Positions 1 to 6,019 of a DNA stretch of 14,921 bases are shown here, piece after piece. The notes under the pieces were generated by a model. The model made no database searches, was not told where the DNA came from, and was given only the letters and a program-made list of their open reading frames with translations. Source of the stretch: UBA1081 sp045639185 (GTDB lineage: Bacteria; Bacillota; Clostridia; Oscillospirales; Acutalibacteraceae); the NCBI GenBank assembly GCA_045639185.1, contig JAZUCO010000076.1, positions 1 through 14,921 on the forward strand, given 5' to 3'. The position numbers were made by a program, and so were the translations under genes. Numbering within the stretch: the first letter of the stretch is position 1; each line of letters starts with the position of its first letter.

Positions 1-290
1 CAAATGTCAATACTTTTTTTTAATTTTTTTTAATTTTTTTTATATTTTTTTGATAAACATTGAAGAAATGGCTATATATAGCCATTTCTTGATATAAAAA
101 ACTTTTAATTTTTTTTGAAAAAAGTTGTTTTTTAATAAAAAAAAGGTTCATTTTATGTAAAATAATAAAACAAATATAAAATATTTTTTATTTTAATTAA
201 AAATTTTTTTATTTTATTTTATATTTTTATTATATTGATTTTTAACATTAAAAATATAATAATCACTGCTCTTCTGAATAAAAAAAATTG
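1..290. other. AT-rich gene-free stretch with phased T-tracts
   Basis: No ORF, ribosome site or RNA gene was found here. The composition is almost entirely A and T. T-tracts of 7-8 bases begin at 14, 24, 34 and 45, separated by AA or ATA, so they repeat at 10-11 bp, the spacing that produces intrinsic DNA curvature. A perfect palindrome lies at 63-90 (listed separately). Long A and T runs continue to about 290, where the T-tract of the minus-strand terminator begins. The region lies past the 3' end of the 418-549 gene, so it may be intergenic spacer before a gene outside the window. Confidence 0.6.
63..90. repeat. Perfect 28-bp palindrome
   Basis: Two 14-base arms (AAGAAATGGCTATA and its complement) meet with no spacer. 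Neither strand has a run of T straight after the stem, so it does not read as an intrinsic terminator. It could be a protein-binding dyad or a cruciform-forming site. The function is unknown. Confidence 0.7.
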
Positions 291-320
291 CAAAAAAATC
301 GGAAGCCTGATGGCTTCCGA
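291..320 (-). terminator. Intrinsic terminator of the 418-549 transcript
   Basis: On the minus strand a perfect 9-bp stem (TCGGAAGCC with GGCTTCCGA, plus-strand 299-307 and 312-320) closes a 4-base loop. Seven T follow at once (plus-strand A292-298), and a second T run follows a few bases later. This is a textbook Rho-independent terminator and ends the transcript that starts near 578. Confidence 0.9.
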
Positions 321-417
321 GAAAAATTCTATTAAGAGGCAACCTTTCGGCTGCTATATGTAAAGCCTGTTAAGGCGATTTATCGGATAGAAGTCCGGCT
401 TCTCTGCCGGAGGGCAA
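321..417 (-). ncRNA. Candidate structured RNA segment (3' UTR or small RNA)
   Basis: Between the stop of the 43-codon ORF and the terminator, the minus-strand transcript can fold in several places. There is a 6-bp GC-rich hairpin at 394-411 with loop AGAGAA. A 6-bp pairing of 387-392 with 327-332 encloses two hairpins. One is GCCT-TAAC-AGGC (365-376). The other is GCAGCC-GAAA-GGTTGC (339-354), which has a GNRA-type tetraloop and one G-U pair that exists only in the minus-strand RNA. Together these make a three-way junction beside the terminator. I do not recognise the family. No gene follows the terminator within the window, so a small RNA or structured 3' UTR fits better than a riboswitch. 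Confidence 0.4.
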
Positions 418-549
418 TTATTCACCTAATACGTTGTAGATGCTTGAAAGTTCAATTGCCTTCCAGATTCTTTTCCATGAGAATGCTTTGGATTCTTCCA
501 TTTCTCTGAGAATTTTTGCTTCATACTGACGAAGAAGTTTATCTTTCAT
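418..549 (-). CDS. Small 43-aa protein, function unknown
   Basis: The predicted product is a highly charged 43-residue protein beginning MKDKLLRQYEAK and ending IYNVLGE, without a signal peptide or membrane span. Residues 1-25 are rich in Lys, Arg and Glu and look helical; a Trp-containing amphipathic stretch follows. Two ATGs are possible. The upstream one (558) abuts the AGGAG ribosome site with no spacing, while the ATG at 549 lies 9 nt from it, so I chose 549. A near-perfect sigma-A promoter lies just upstream and an intrinsic terminator downstream, so it is a single-gene unit likely to be well expressed. I do not recognise it. The ORF could also be one part of a dual-function RNA. Support rests on the ribosome site, promoter and terminator rather than on similarity. 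Confidence 0.65.
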   Translation of the reverse strand: MKDKLLRQYEAKILREMEESKAFSWKRIWKAIELSSIYNVLGE

Positions 550-584
550 TTGTTTCATCTCCTTTTTCTCTTGAGTACACCTTT

Positions 585-612
585 ATTATACACAAAATTT
601 TGCATTTGTCAA
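585..612 (-). promoter_or_regulatory. Consensus sigma-A promoter for the 43-aa gene
   Basis: On the minus strand, TTGACA (607-612) and TATAAT (585-590) are separated by 16 bp. Both hexamers match the sigma-A consensus exactly. Transcription should start near 578, leaving a leader of about 29 nt that holds the AGGAG site. Confidence 0.88.
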
Positions 613-809
613 GTAATATTGCACAAAGAAAACGCATTGCATTTGTACATTTATTACAAATATACAATATTTCATTTATATTGTAAGATTAACATCTTAC
701 ACAAACATTACACTCTATTTTTATGCATATTGCACAACAAAATAACATCTTTGTTAAGCAAAAGGGCAGATTTAGGGGTATAAAGGCGATTTTCGCTCAA
801 AAAGTTTGT
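613..809. other. AT-rich intergenic region with dyad and short repeats
   Basis: This lies between the terminator of the pseudouridine synthase gene and the promoter of the 43-aa gene. It holds an 8-bp inverted repeat with a 4-base centre (682-701, arms TGTAAGAT and ATCTTACA). An 11-bp direct repeat ATATTGCACAA occurs at 616-626 and 727-737. A 10-bp repeat TTGCATTTGT occurs at 600-609, overlapping the -35 box, and again at 637-646. These could be regulator sites upstream of the promoter. Open frames on the plus strand here have no ribosome site or recognisable product. Confidence 0.4.
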
Positions 810-849
810 AAAAAAAATCAAAAAAAATATCGGAATAATCCGATATTTT
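810..849 (-). terminator. Intrinsic terminator after the RluA-family gene
   Basis: On the minus strand, ATATCGGA and TCCGATAT (plus-strand 839-846 and 827-834) form an 8-bp stem with a 4-base loop. Flanking A and T extend the stem to 824-849. A long T-rich tract follows. The stem touches the stop codon of the upstream gene. Confidence 0.82.
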
Positions 850-1733
850 CAGAGTTTATTGTATTTGCTGCAACTTTTTATGACATTTTCCATATCTTCA
901 GGCACGGGCACCTCAAAATGCATAGTTTCTCCTGACACAGGATGTACAAAATCAAGTATTCCGCAATGAAGAGCTGCTCTGCTTACACGCATATCCGTAC
1001 TGCCGTACATATCATCACCGCAAAGAGGTGCTCCTATTGATGAAAAATGAACACGAATCTGATGTGTGCGTCCTGTTTCAAGAGTGACCTTCATAAGAGA
1101 GATTTCTCCGTCTGTCCACTCGCATTGCCAATGTGTGACAGCTCTGTCACCCTCATTTCCTACGGCACGGATTGTTTTCATCGGATCGGGTCTGTAAATC
1201 GGTTTATCAATTGTACCGCTTCCCTCAAACTCCCCTTTTACAAGAGCAAAATAAGTTTTTTCAAAATTCCCCGAAAGAGACGCTGCTGCGTATTTATTCA
1301 GCGCACAGATAACAAGACCCGATGTGCTTTTATCAAGCCTTCCTACAGCTCTGAATGCTGTATTTGCACCTTTTGAGACAAGATATGCGGTAACGGCATT
1401 TGCAAGTGTATCCCCCTGATGATTATGTGTAGGATGCATTGCAAGTCCTGCAGGTTTGTTGATAACAATTATATCATTATCTTCATACACAATATCAAGA
1501 GGATATTCAACAGGCTCGATTTCATTGTTATCCTCAGGAATATTGACAGCAAGAATATCACCATTGTGAAGAATGTCAACTGTCCTTATATGTTCACCGT
1601 TGAGTGTTATGCCTTTTTCAATTCTTTTAAGAGAGTTTACAAGCCTTGCGGAAAGTTTTGCTTCACCACGGAGGTATGCGATGACTTTCTGCCCGTCATA
1701 ATTCTCATCAATTAAAAATTCAATATGTCTCAT
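849..1733 (-). CDS. RluA/RluD-family rRNA/tRNA pseudouridine synthase
   Basis: A 294-aa enzyme that isomerises uridine to pseudouridine in structured RNA. Residues about 1-65 look like an S4-type RNA-binding domain. The catalytic domain follows, with INKPAGLAMHP at 91-101 and RLDKSTSGL at 132-140, where Asp134 should be the catalytic aspartate. The late motif LETGRTHQIRVH is typical of the RluA family. The usual His before RLD is Gly131 here. Length is normal for the RluD/YlyB-like group. Several paralogues with different targets exist in Firmicutes, so I give no gene symbol. The ribosome site is weak (GTGGG about 6 nt before ATG). Only 12 bp separate the ATG from a repeat element at 1746-1980, so leader and promoter must lie in or beyond that element. 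Confidence 0.92.
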   Translation of the reverse strand: MRHIEFLIDENYDGQKVIAYLRGEAKLSARLVNSLKRIEKGITLNGEHIRTVDILHNGDILAVNIPEDNNEIEPVEYPLDIVYEDNDIIVINKPAGLAMHPTHNHQGDTLANAVTAYLVSKGANTAFRAVGRLDKSTSGLVICALNKYAAASLSGNFEKTYFALVKGEFEGSGTIDKPIYRPDPMKTIRAVGNEGDRAVTHWQCEWTDGEISLMKVTLETGRTHQIRVHFSSIGAPLCGDDMYGSTDMRVSRAALHCGILDFVHPVSGETMHFEVPVPEDMENVIKSCSKYNKL

Positions 1734-1745
1734 AGTTTACCCACG

Positions 1746-1980
1746 AACAATAATTTATTGCACAGATTTATTAATATCGTGTAGGGAACGATGCCCACAT
1801 CGTTCCGTCCCGAGCTGATATCAGACTTTACGGACCGATCAGGGGATCGGTCCCTACACTGACGAAACAAATAGGTTTGATTATAAAATGTGGCAAAGGG
1901 CGAATCCCTTTCCAAAATTGCGAATTGCGAATTTCCAATTGCCAATTTGATTTATCGAGGCATCTCGATAAATTATTGTT
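1746..1980. repeat. 235-bp composite element with 13-bp terminal inverted repeats
   Basis: Perfect 13-bp inverted repeats, AACAATAATTTAT at 1746-1758 and its complement at 1968-1980, bound a segment full of further symmetry. Inside are an 81-bp double-hairpin unit (1779-1859), a hairpin AAAGGG/CCCTTT (1895-1911), five heptamers of the form AATTnnn in tandem (1916-1950), and a 10-bp stem with loop GCAT (1950-1973). There is no ORF of note and no clear target-site duplication. The structure resembles a MITE or REP-type dispersed repeat. It separates ilvE from the pseudouridine synthase gene. Confidence 0.65.
1779..1859. repeat. REP-like double-hairpin unit within the element
   Basis: The ends are inverted: GTGTAGGGA (1779-1787) and TCCCTACAC (1851-1859). 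Inside are two perfect 9-bp hairpins: GGAACGATG/CATCGTTCC with loop CCCA (1785-1806), and GGACCGATC/GATCGGTCC with loop AGGG (1832-1853). Between them is the 10-bp palindrome CTGATATCAG (1815-1824). GC content is well above the flanking DNA. The layout is typical of short dispersed extragenic repeats; whether other copies exist needs the whole genome. Confidence 0.7.
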
Positions 1981-2012
1981 TATAAAATAGGGACTGTAAA
2001 AATTACAGCCCC
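1981..2012 (-). terminator. Probable terminator of ilvE
   Basis: Eight bases after the ilvE stop, the minus strand can form a 10-bp stem (GGGGCTGTAA with TTACAGTCCC, one G-U pair) closed by three T (plus-strand 1990-2012). The following TATTTTATA is only a modest T-tract, so termination may be partial and lead into the pseudouridine synthase gene. Confidence 0.6.
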
Positions 2013-2020
2013 GTAAAAAA

Positions 2021-3085
2021 TCAGATTTTAACGCTCCAGCCTTCGGGACCTTCAATCTTGCCCCACTGAATGCCGGTGAGTGTATCGTAAAGCTTCTGAG
2101 AAACCTTGCCGATTTCACCGTTATTGATTGTCATAATCTTATCGCCCCATTTGAGTTCACCGATGGGAGAGATAACTGCTGCTGTACCGCTGCCGAATGC
2201 TTCAAGAAGTCTGCCGTCATCATAAGCCTTTGCAAGTTCGTCAATTGAAAGTCTTCTTTCAGAAACGTTCATACCCCATGACTTCATAATTTCGATACAT
2301 GACATTCTTGTGATACCGCTGAGGATTGCACCCTGGAAGTCAGGTGTTACAACTTCACCGTCAAGAACAAAGAATACGTTCATTGCGCCAACTTCTTCGA
2401 TGTACTTTCTTTCAACACCGTCAAGCCAGAGAACCTGAGCATAACCTGCCTTATCAGCATCATCCTGAGCCTTGAGACCTGCAGCGTAGTTACCGCCTGT
2501 CTTTGCTGCGCCCATACCACCCTTTACAGCACGGACATAGTTATTCTCAACATAAATCTTAACGGGGTTAAGGCCCTGAGGATAATATGCACCTACGGGT
2601 GAAAGAATGATAACGAAAAGAAGATGCTTTGCTGCATGAACACCAAGGTGTGCATCTGTTGCAAAGATAAAGGGACGAATGTAAAGTGATGTGCCCTCTG
2701 CTGAAGGAACCCAGTCTTCATCAACCTTTACAAGTGTCTTGACAGCTTCAACTGCAAATTCTTCATCAATCTGAGGAATGCAGAGACGTTCATTTGAAAT
2801 GTTGAGTCTTGCCATATTTCTGTCAGGTCTGAAAAGTCTGATTTCGCCGTTTTCGCAACGGTAAGCTTTAAGACCTTCAAAAACTTCCTGACCGTAATGA
2901 AGACACATTGCAGCGGGATCAAGCTCGATAGGACCGTAAGGTACGATTCTTGCATCGTGCCACCCCTGACCTTCATCATAGTTCATTAAAAACATATGAT
3001 CAGTATAGTAATTACCAAAGCCAAGTTTGCTCTCGTCAGCAGGTTTTGCTTTGGGGGTCTGTGTTTTTTCAATTCTTATTTCCAT
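2021..3085 (-). CDS. ilvE: Branched-chain amino acid aminotransferase
   Basis: A 354-aa class IV, PLP-dependent transaminase that interconverts valine, leucine and isoleucine with their 2-oxo acids, using glutamate/2-oxoglutarate. It acts at the end of branched-chain synthesis in the cytosol. Visible features are HYGQEVFEGLKAYR (63-76), the phosphate-side RLFRPDRN (83-90), the NYAAGLKAQ segment with the Schiff-base Lys205, and EEVGAMNVFFV (230-240), which contributes to the active site. Length and motifs match the larger BCAT form shared with eukaryotes rather than the E. coli IlvE form. A ribosome site (AGAGGAAG, near 3096-3103) precedes the ATG. It has its own promoter (3127-3155) and terminator (1981-2012), so it appears to be a single-gene unit apart from other ilv/leu genes. 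Confidence 0.96.
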   Translation of the reverse strand: MEIRIEKTQTPKAKPADESKLGFGNYYTDHMFLMNYDEGQGWHDARIVPYGPIELDPAAMCLHYGQEVFEGLKAYRCENGEIRLFRPDRNMARLNISNERLCIPQIDEEFAVEAVKTLVKVDEDWVPSAEGTSLYIRPFIFATDAHLGVHAAKHLLFVIILSPVGAYYPQGLNPVKIYVENNYVRAVKGGMGAAKTGGNYAAGLKAQDDADKAGYAQVLWLDGVERKYIEEVGAMNVFFVLDGEVVTPDFQGAILSGITRMSCIEIMKSWGMNVSERRLSIDELAKAYDDGRLLEAFGSGTAAVISPIGELKWGDKIMTINNGEIGKVSQKLYDTLTGIQWGKIEGPEGWSVKI

Positions 3086-3126
3086 TGAAGATAACTTCCT
3101 CTCATAAAATTAAAATGCTGATACTA

Positions 3127-3155
3127 ATTTTAGTACCCGCATTTCAAAAAGTCAA
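3127..3155 (-). promoter_or_regulatory. ilvE promoter with overlapping dyad
   Basis: On the minus strand, TTGACT (3150-3155) and TAAAAT (3127-3132) are separated by 17 bp. A 6-bp inverted repeat with a 2-base centre (TACTAA/TTAGTA, 3122-3135) lies across the -10 box, where a repressor could block it. The start of transcription should be near 3120. The -35 box is only 13 bp past the stop codon of the upstream gene. Confidence 0.75.
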
Positions 3156-3168
3156 TATTAAAATTTAA

Positions 3169-3879
3169 TTATTTCTTCTTCAGCACGAAGAAAATAACAA
3201 TTGCAATGAGCACAGCTACTGTTGAAACAGATAATGCCACAAGAACACCCATTGAAGATGAACTCATATCATCTGTAACAACCTGAGGAGCTGTTGTATT
3301 GGGAACAGTTGTTGTTACACCTGCACCGACGAGGTTACCTGCTGTTGTAGGTTCTGTATTGTATGTAGTGGGAGCATTTGTAACAGGCATATTCTGCTCG
3401 GGAACACCAACTGCAACAGTTGAGCTTTCAGGAGAGGGATTTGCAATAATAATATTATTGGGAGATGTTACATTGGGAGTTGTGGTTGCTGTATTTGAAC
3501 CGTCTGATGTACCCAGACCTCCTCCTACAACGTCACCGATCATTGCAATACCGCTTGAAAGTGCATCACTTGCGAGTCCCATAAAACTGTCAAGTGCAAG
3601 GTTATCACCGATGCCTGTAATAATCTGACCGATATCTGTTTCACTCAGGCTGCCAAGATCCATTTCATCAAGACCGAAGCTGCCGAGCAGATCATCGAAC
3701 TGATTCTGCATTTCTTCCTGATCTTCGGGATCTGCAGATTCATATTCGTCTGACAAATCACCAAGCTGCTGTTCCAATCTGTCCTGCCATGTTTCCGCAA
3801 ACGCATTGAATGAAGAAACAATCAACAAAAAAATAGCTATCACTACTGCAGAAATTCTTTTTACCGCAGTTCTTTTCAT
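3169..3879 (-). CDS. Secreted, membrane-anchored protein of unknown function
   Basis: This 236-aa protein has a clear export design. Residues 1-28 form a signal peptide: MKRTAVKR, a hydrophobic core, then AFA before a likely cut at 28/29. An acidic, probably helical region follows at about 29-83 (DLSDEYESADPEDQEE). Then come a Gly/Ala/Ile-rich stretch to about 120, a Thr/Asn/Pro/Ser-rich linker (about 125-205), a membrane helix (about 209-233) and the tail KKK. It should sit outside the cell, tethered at its C-terminus. No LPXTG motif precedes the helix, so it is not an obvious sortase substrate. The ribosome site is GGGTGA, 6 nt before ATG. It is transcribed away from glmS from its own strong promoter, and no terminator separates it from ilvE. 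I do not recognise the family. Confidence 0.8.
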   Translation of the reverse strand: MKRTAVKRISAVVIAIFLLIVSSFNAFAETWQDRLEQQLGDLSDEYESADPEDQEEMQNQFDDLLGSFGLDEMDLGSLSETDIGQIITGIGDNLALDSFMGLASDALSSGIAMIGDVVGGGLGTSDGSNTATTTPNVTSPNNIIIANPSPESSTVAVGVPEQNMPVTNAPTTYNTEPTTAGNLVGAGVTTTVPNTTAPQVVTDDMSSSSMGVLVALSVSTVAVLIAIVIFFVLKKK

Positions 3880-3911
3880 TTTTATTCACCCTTAGAATTA
3901 ATATCTATTTC

Positions 3912-3940
3912 ATTTTACACTATCAACGACTAAATGTCAA
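3912..3940 (-). promoter_or_regulatory. Promoter of the secreted-protein gene
   Basis: On the minus strand, TTGACA (3935-3940) and TAAAAT (3912-3917) are 17 bp apart, close to the sigma-A consensus. It faces away from the glmS promoter at 4018-4045, with about 77 bp between the two -35 boxes. Confidence 0.8.
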
Positions 3941-4017
3941 ACACTTATTTATCTTTTCAAGAATTTGGATATTTATAATACATATCACATCAACTTTTTC
4001 AACACAATTGTTTATGC

Positions 4018-4045
4018 TTGACTAAATATTTTTTTATACTATAAA
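4018..4045 (+). promoter_or_regulatory. Probable glmS promoter
   Basis: TTGACT (4018-4023) and TATAAA (4040-4045) are 16 bp apart. An overlapping TATACT at 4035-4040 is spaced too closely to be the partner. If correct, transcription starts near 4052 and glmS has a leader of about 145 nt. Confidence 0.6.
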
Positions 4046-4054
4046 TATAAATGC

Positions 4055-4147
4055 GAAAAACAGTGTTTTTCCGATATTTACAACGTTTTTCATAATATAC
4101 TCCTTCCATAAACAGTGTCCGTTCTGACGTATGCTGTTTCTTTTTTT
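4055..4147 (+). promoter_or_regulatory. Candidate transcription attenuator in the glmS leader
   Basis: A 13-bp stem with one mismatch and two G-U pairs joins 4110-4122 (AAACAGTGTCCGT) to 4127-4139 (ACGTATGCTGTTT) through the loop TCTG. C and seven T (4140-4147) follow at once, giving an intrinsic terminator oriented toward glmS but upstream of its start codon. Earlier in the leader, AAACAGTGT occurs again at 4058-4066, inside a small hairpin GAAAAAC-AGT-GTTTTTC (4055-4071). That first copy could pair with the terminator's 3' arm (4131-4139), so the two structures exclude each other. This is the geometry of an attenuator. The signal it would sense is unknown. The glmS ribozyme core was not seen. 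Confidence 0.55.
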
Positions 4148-4195
4148 AATATTGAAGCAAATCAGGGAATACTCTGTATAGAGGAGGCGCATATT

Positions 4196-6016
4196 ATGTG
4201 CGGAATTATTGGCTACACAGGTAAAAGAAATGCAGTTAAAATCATAACAGACGGACTCGGAAAACTCGAATACAGAGGTTATGATTCTGCAGGTTTATCG
4301 GTTTTTGAAAACAAAAATATTGTAACACTCAAAACTTCAGGCAGAGTCAGTGCTCTGAAAAAAAAATCCGAGGAATTATACAAAAAAGATATTTTCTGCG
4401 GAATAGGACATACACGTTGGGCAACACACGGCAGACCCGATATAATCAACTGCCATCCCCACGGGACAGAAAAAGTGATGCTTGTACACAACGGAATAAT
4501 TGAAAACTATGTACAGTTAAAATCTCTTTTTCCTGAGGATATATTTATATCGGAAACCGATACGGAAGTTATTGCACATATTCTTGATAAAAAATACAGA
4601 AAAACAAAAAATCCCGTAAAGGCAATTGCAGAAACCTGTATATTGCTGAAAGGCTCCTATGCGCTGGGAATCCTTTTTGCAGATATTGATGATACTGTTT
4701 TTGCAGTAAGACACGACAGTCCTCTGCTCATAGGCAAAGGTACAGACGAAAACTGTATTGCTTCTGACACAGCGGCTTTCAGCTCAAACATCAACTCTTT
4801 TATAAGACTTGATGACGGCAACATCGCACAGATAACAAAAGACAGTTTACGTATCTTCGACCTGAAAGGAAAAGAGATAACTATTCCCGAAGAAAATTTC
4901 AGTTTTACAGACAAAGACATAAAAGAAGATTCTGATACACCTTATATGCTGAGAGAAATTTATGAAACACCCGAAAAGATGCAAAAGACATTCAGCTCAG
5001 TGGCAAAAGACTTTTTGCCTGATTTCAATGAGAATTCAACAAAAATACTCTTCGGCAAAATCAACTCAATTCATATTATCGCCTGTGGCACAGCTCTTCA
5101 CGCAGGACTTATAGGCAGATATTATATTGAAAAACTTGCACGGATTCCCGTAAAAACAGAAACTGCAGGTGAATTCAGATATAGAGACCCCGTAATTTCA
5201 GAAAACGACATTGCTTTTATAATTTCTCAATCAGGTGAAACAGCAGACTCTCTTGCCGCCCTGAGAATGCTGAAAGAAAAAGGTATAAAGACTATCGCAA
5301 TTGTCAATTCACACGGCTCTTCAATAGCCGTTGAAGCGAATGAGGTCATTTACACTCCCGCAGGCAAAGAAATGGCTGTAGCATCAACAAAAGCATTCAA
5401 TGTGCAATGTCAGATTCTTCTGATTCTTGCAGTAAAACTTGCTATGCAAAGAAAAACAATATGCGAAGCAGATGCAAAAAAAATTCTCATTTCGCACACA
5501 AAAGCTTTCAACTGCGATATACCCGAAATTCTGAAAAATACGTCACAATTAACAGCAGCTTCACGTAAACTCAAAGAATGTGAGCATATTTTCTTTATCG
5601 GCAGAGGTGCAGACAGTTATCTGGCTGCTGAAGGCTCACTTAAAATGAAAGAAATAACTTATATACACTCCGAAAGTTTTCCGGCAAGCGAATTAAAACA
5701 CGGCACGATATCGCTTATAGAAAAAGGTACACCGGTCATTGCCGTTGCAACACAGAAAAATCTTTATGACAAATTAAAAAGCAATATCATGGAAGTAAAA
5801 TCACGCGGTGCGTATATAATTGCAGTTTGCAGAGAAAATGCAGCAGAGATAAAAAATATTGCAGATATCTGCATCACGCTTCCCGATTCAGACGAATATG
5901 CATCGCCTTTCTCTGCCGCAACCGCATTACAGCTTCTTGCATACCACACAGCTGATGCATTGGGCAGAGATATTGACAAACCGAGAAATCTTGCGAAATC
6001 AGTAACGGTAGAATAA
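4196..6016 (+). CDS. glmS: Glutamine-fructose-6-phosphate aminotransferase (isomerising)
   Basis: A 606-aa cytosolic enzyme making glucosamine-6-phosphate from fructose-6-phosphate and glutamine, the entry step to UDP-GlcNAc for the cell wall. The N-terminal class II glutaminase domain begins MCGIIGYTG, with Cys2 becoming the N-terminal nucleophile, and continues through RGYDSAG (27-33), GHTRWATHG (71-79) and VHNGIIENY (97-105). Two SIS sugar-phosphate domains follow: CGTA (297-300), SQSGET (344-349), VASTKAF (395-401), and SEL-KHGTISL (498-507). It ends DKPRNLAKSVTVE, with the conserved Lys601. Length is normal. A frame continues upstream to a GTG at 4115, but GAGGAGG at 4181-4187 sits 8 nt before the ATG at 4196 and Cys2 must follow the start, so 4196 is firm. 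The upstream leader carries a candidate attenuator. Confidence 0.98.
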   Translation: MCGIIGYTGKRNAVKIITDGLGKLEYRGYDSAGLSVFENKNIVTLKTSGRVSALKKKSEELYKKDIFCGIGHTRWATHGRPDIINCHPHGTEKVMLVHNGIIENYVQLKSLFPEDIFISETDTEVIAHILDKKYRKTKNPVKAIAETCILLKGSYALGILFADIDDTVFAVRHDSPLLIGKGTDENCIASDTAAFSSNINSFIRLDDGNIAQITKDSLRIFDLKGKEITIPEENFSFTDKDIKEDSDTPYMLREIYETPEKMQKTFSSVAKDFLPDFNENSTKILFGKINSIHIIACGTALHAGLIGRYYIEKLARIPVKTETAGEFRYRDPVISENDIAFIISQSGETADSLAALRMLKEKGIKTIAIVNSHGSSIAVEANEVIYTPAGKEMAVASTKAFNVQCQILLILAVKLAMQRKTICEADAKKILISHTKAFNCDIPEILKNTSQLTAASRKLKECEHIFFIGRGADSYLAAEGSLKMKEITYIHSESFPASELKHGTISLIEKGTPVIAVATQKNLYDKLKSNIMEVKSRGAYIIAVCRENAAEIKNIADICITLPDSDEYASPFSAATALQLLAYHTADALGRDIDKPRNLAKSVTVE

Positions 6017-6019
6017 GTC

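Noticed and set aside
63..90. Palindrome as an intrinsic terminator
   Set aside because: No T-tract directly follows the stem on either strand.
321..417. Known riboswitch (c-di-GMP, SAM or similar)
   Set aside because: Some short strings recall riboswitch motifs, but the order and pairings do not match any class I know, and no gene lies downstream of the terminator.
550..935. Two plus-strand open frames (550-783 and 723-935)
   Set aside because: No ribosome site and low-complexity products. They cross a minus-strand promoter, a terminator and the end of the pseudouridine synthase gene.
1730..2118. Minus-strand open frames across the repeat element
   Set aside because: Frames through inverted repeats and the end of ilvE with no ribosome site or recognisable protein.
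3169..3250. Sortase sorting signal in the exported protein
   Set aside because: The C-terminal helix and KKK tail fit, but no LPXTG-like motif precedes the helix.
4052..4195. glmS self-cleaving ribozyme in the glmS leader
   Set aside because: Expected in many Firmicutes, but I could not find its conserved core (AGCGCC...GACGAGG-type blocks), and the leader is AT-rich and short.
4115..4195. 27-residue N-terminal extension of GlmS from a GTG at 4115
   Set aside because: It lies inside the terminator hairpin and would bury Cys2, which must be next to the N-terminus. The ATG at 4196 has a strong ribosome site.
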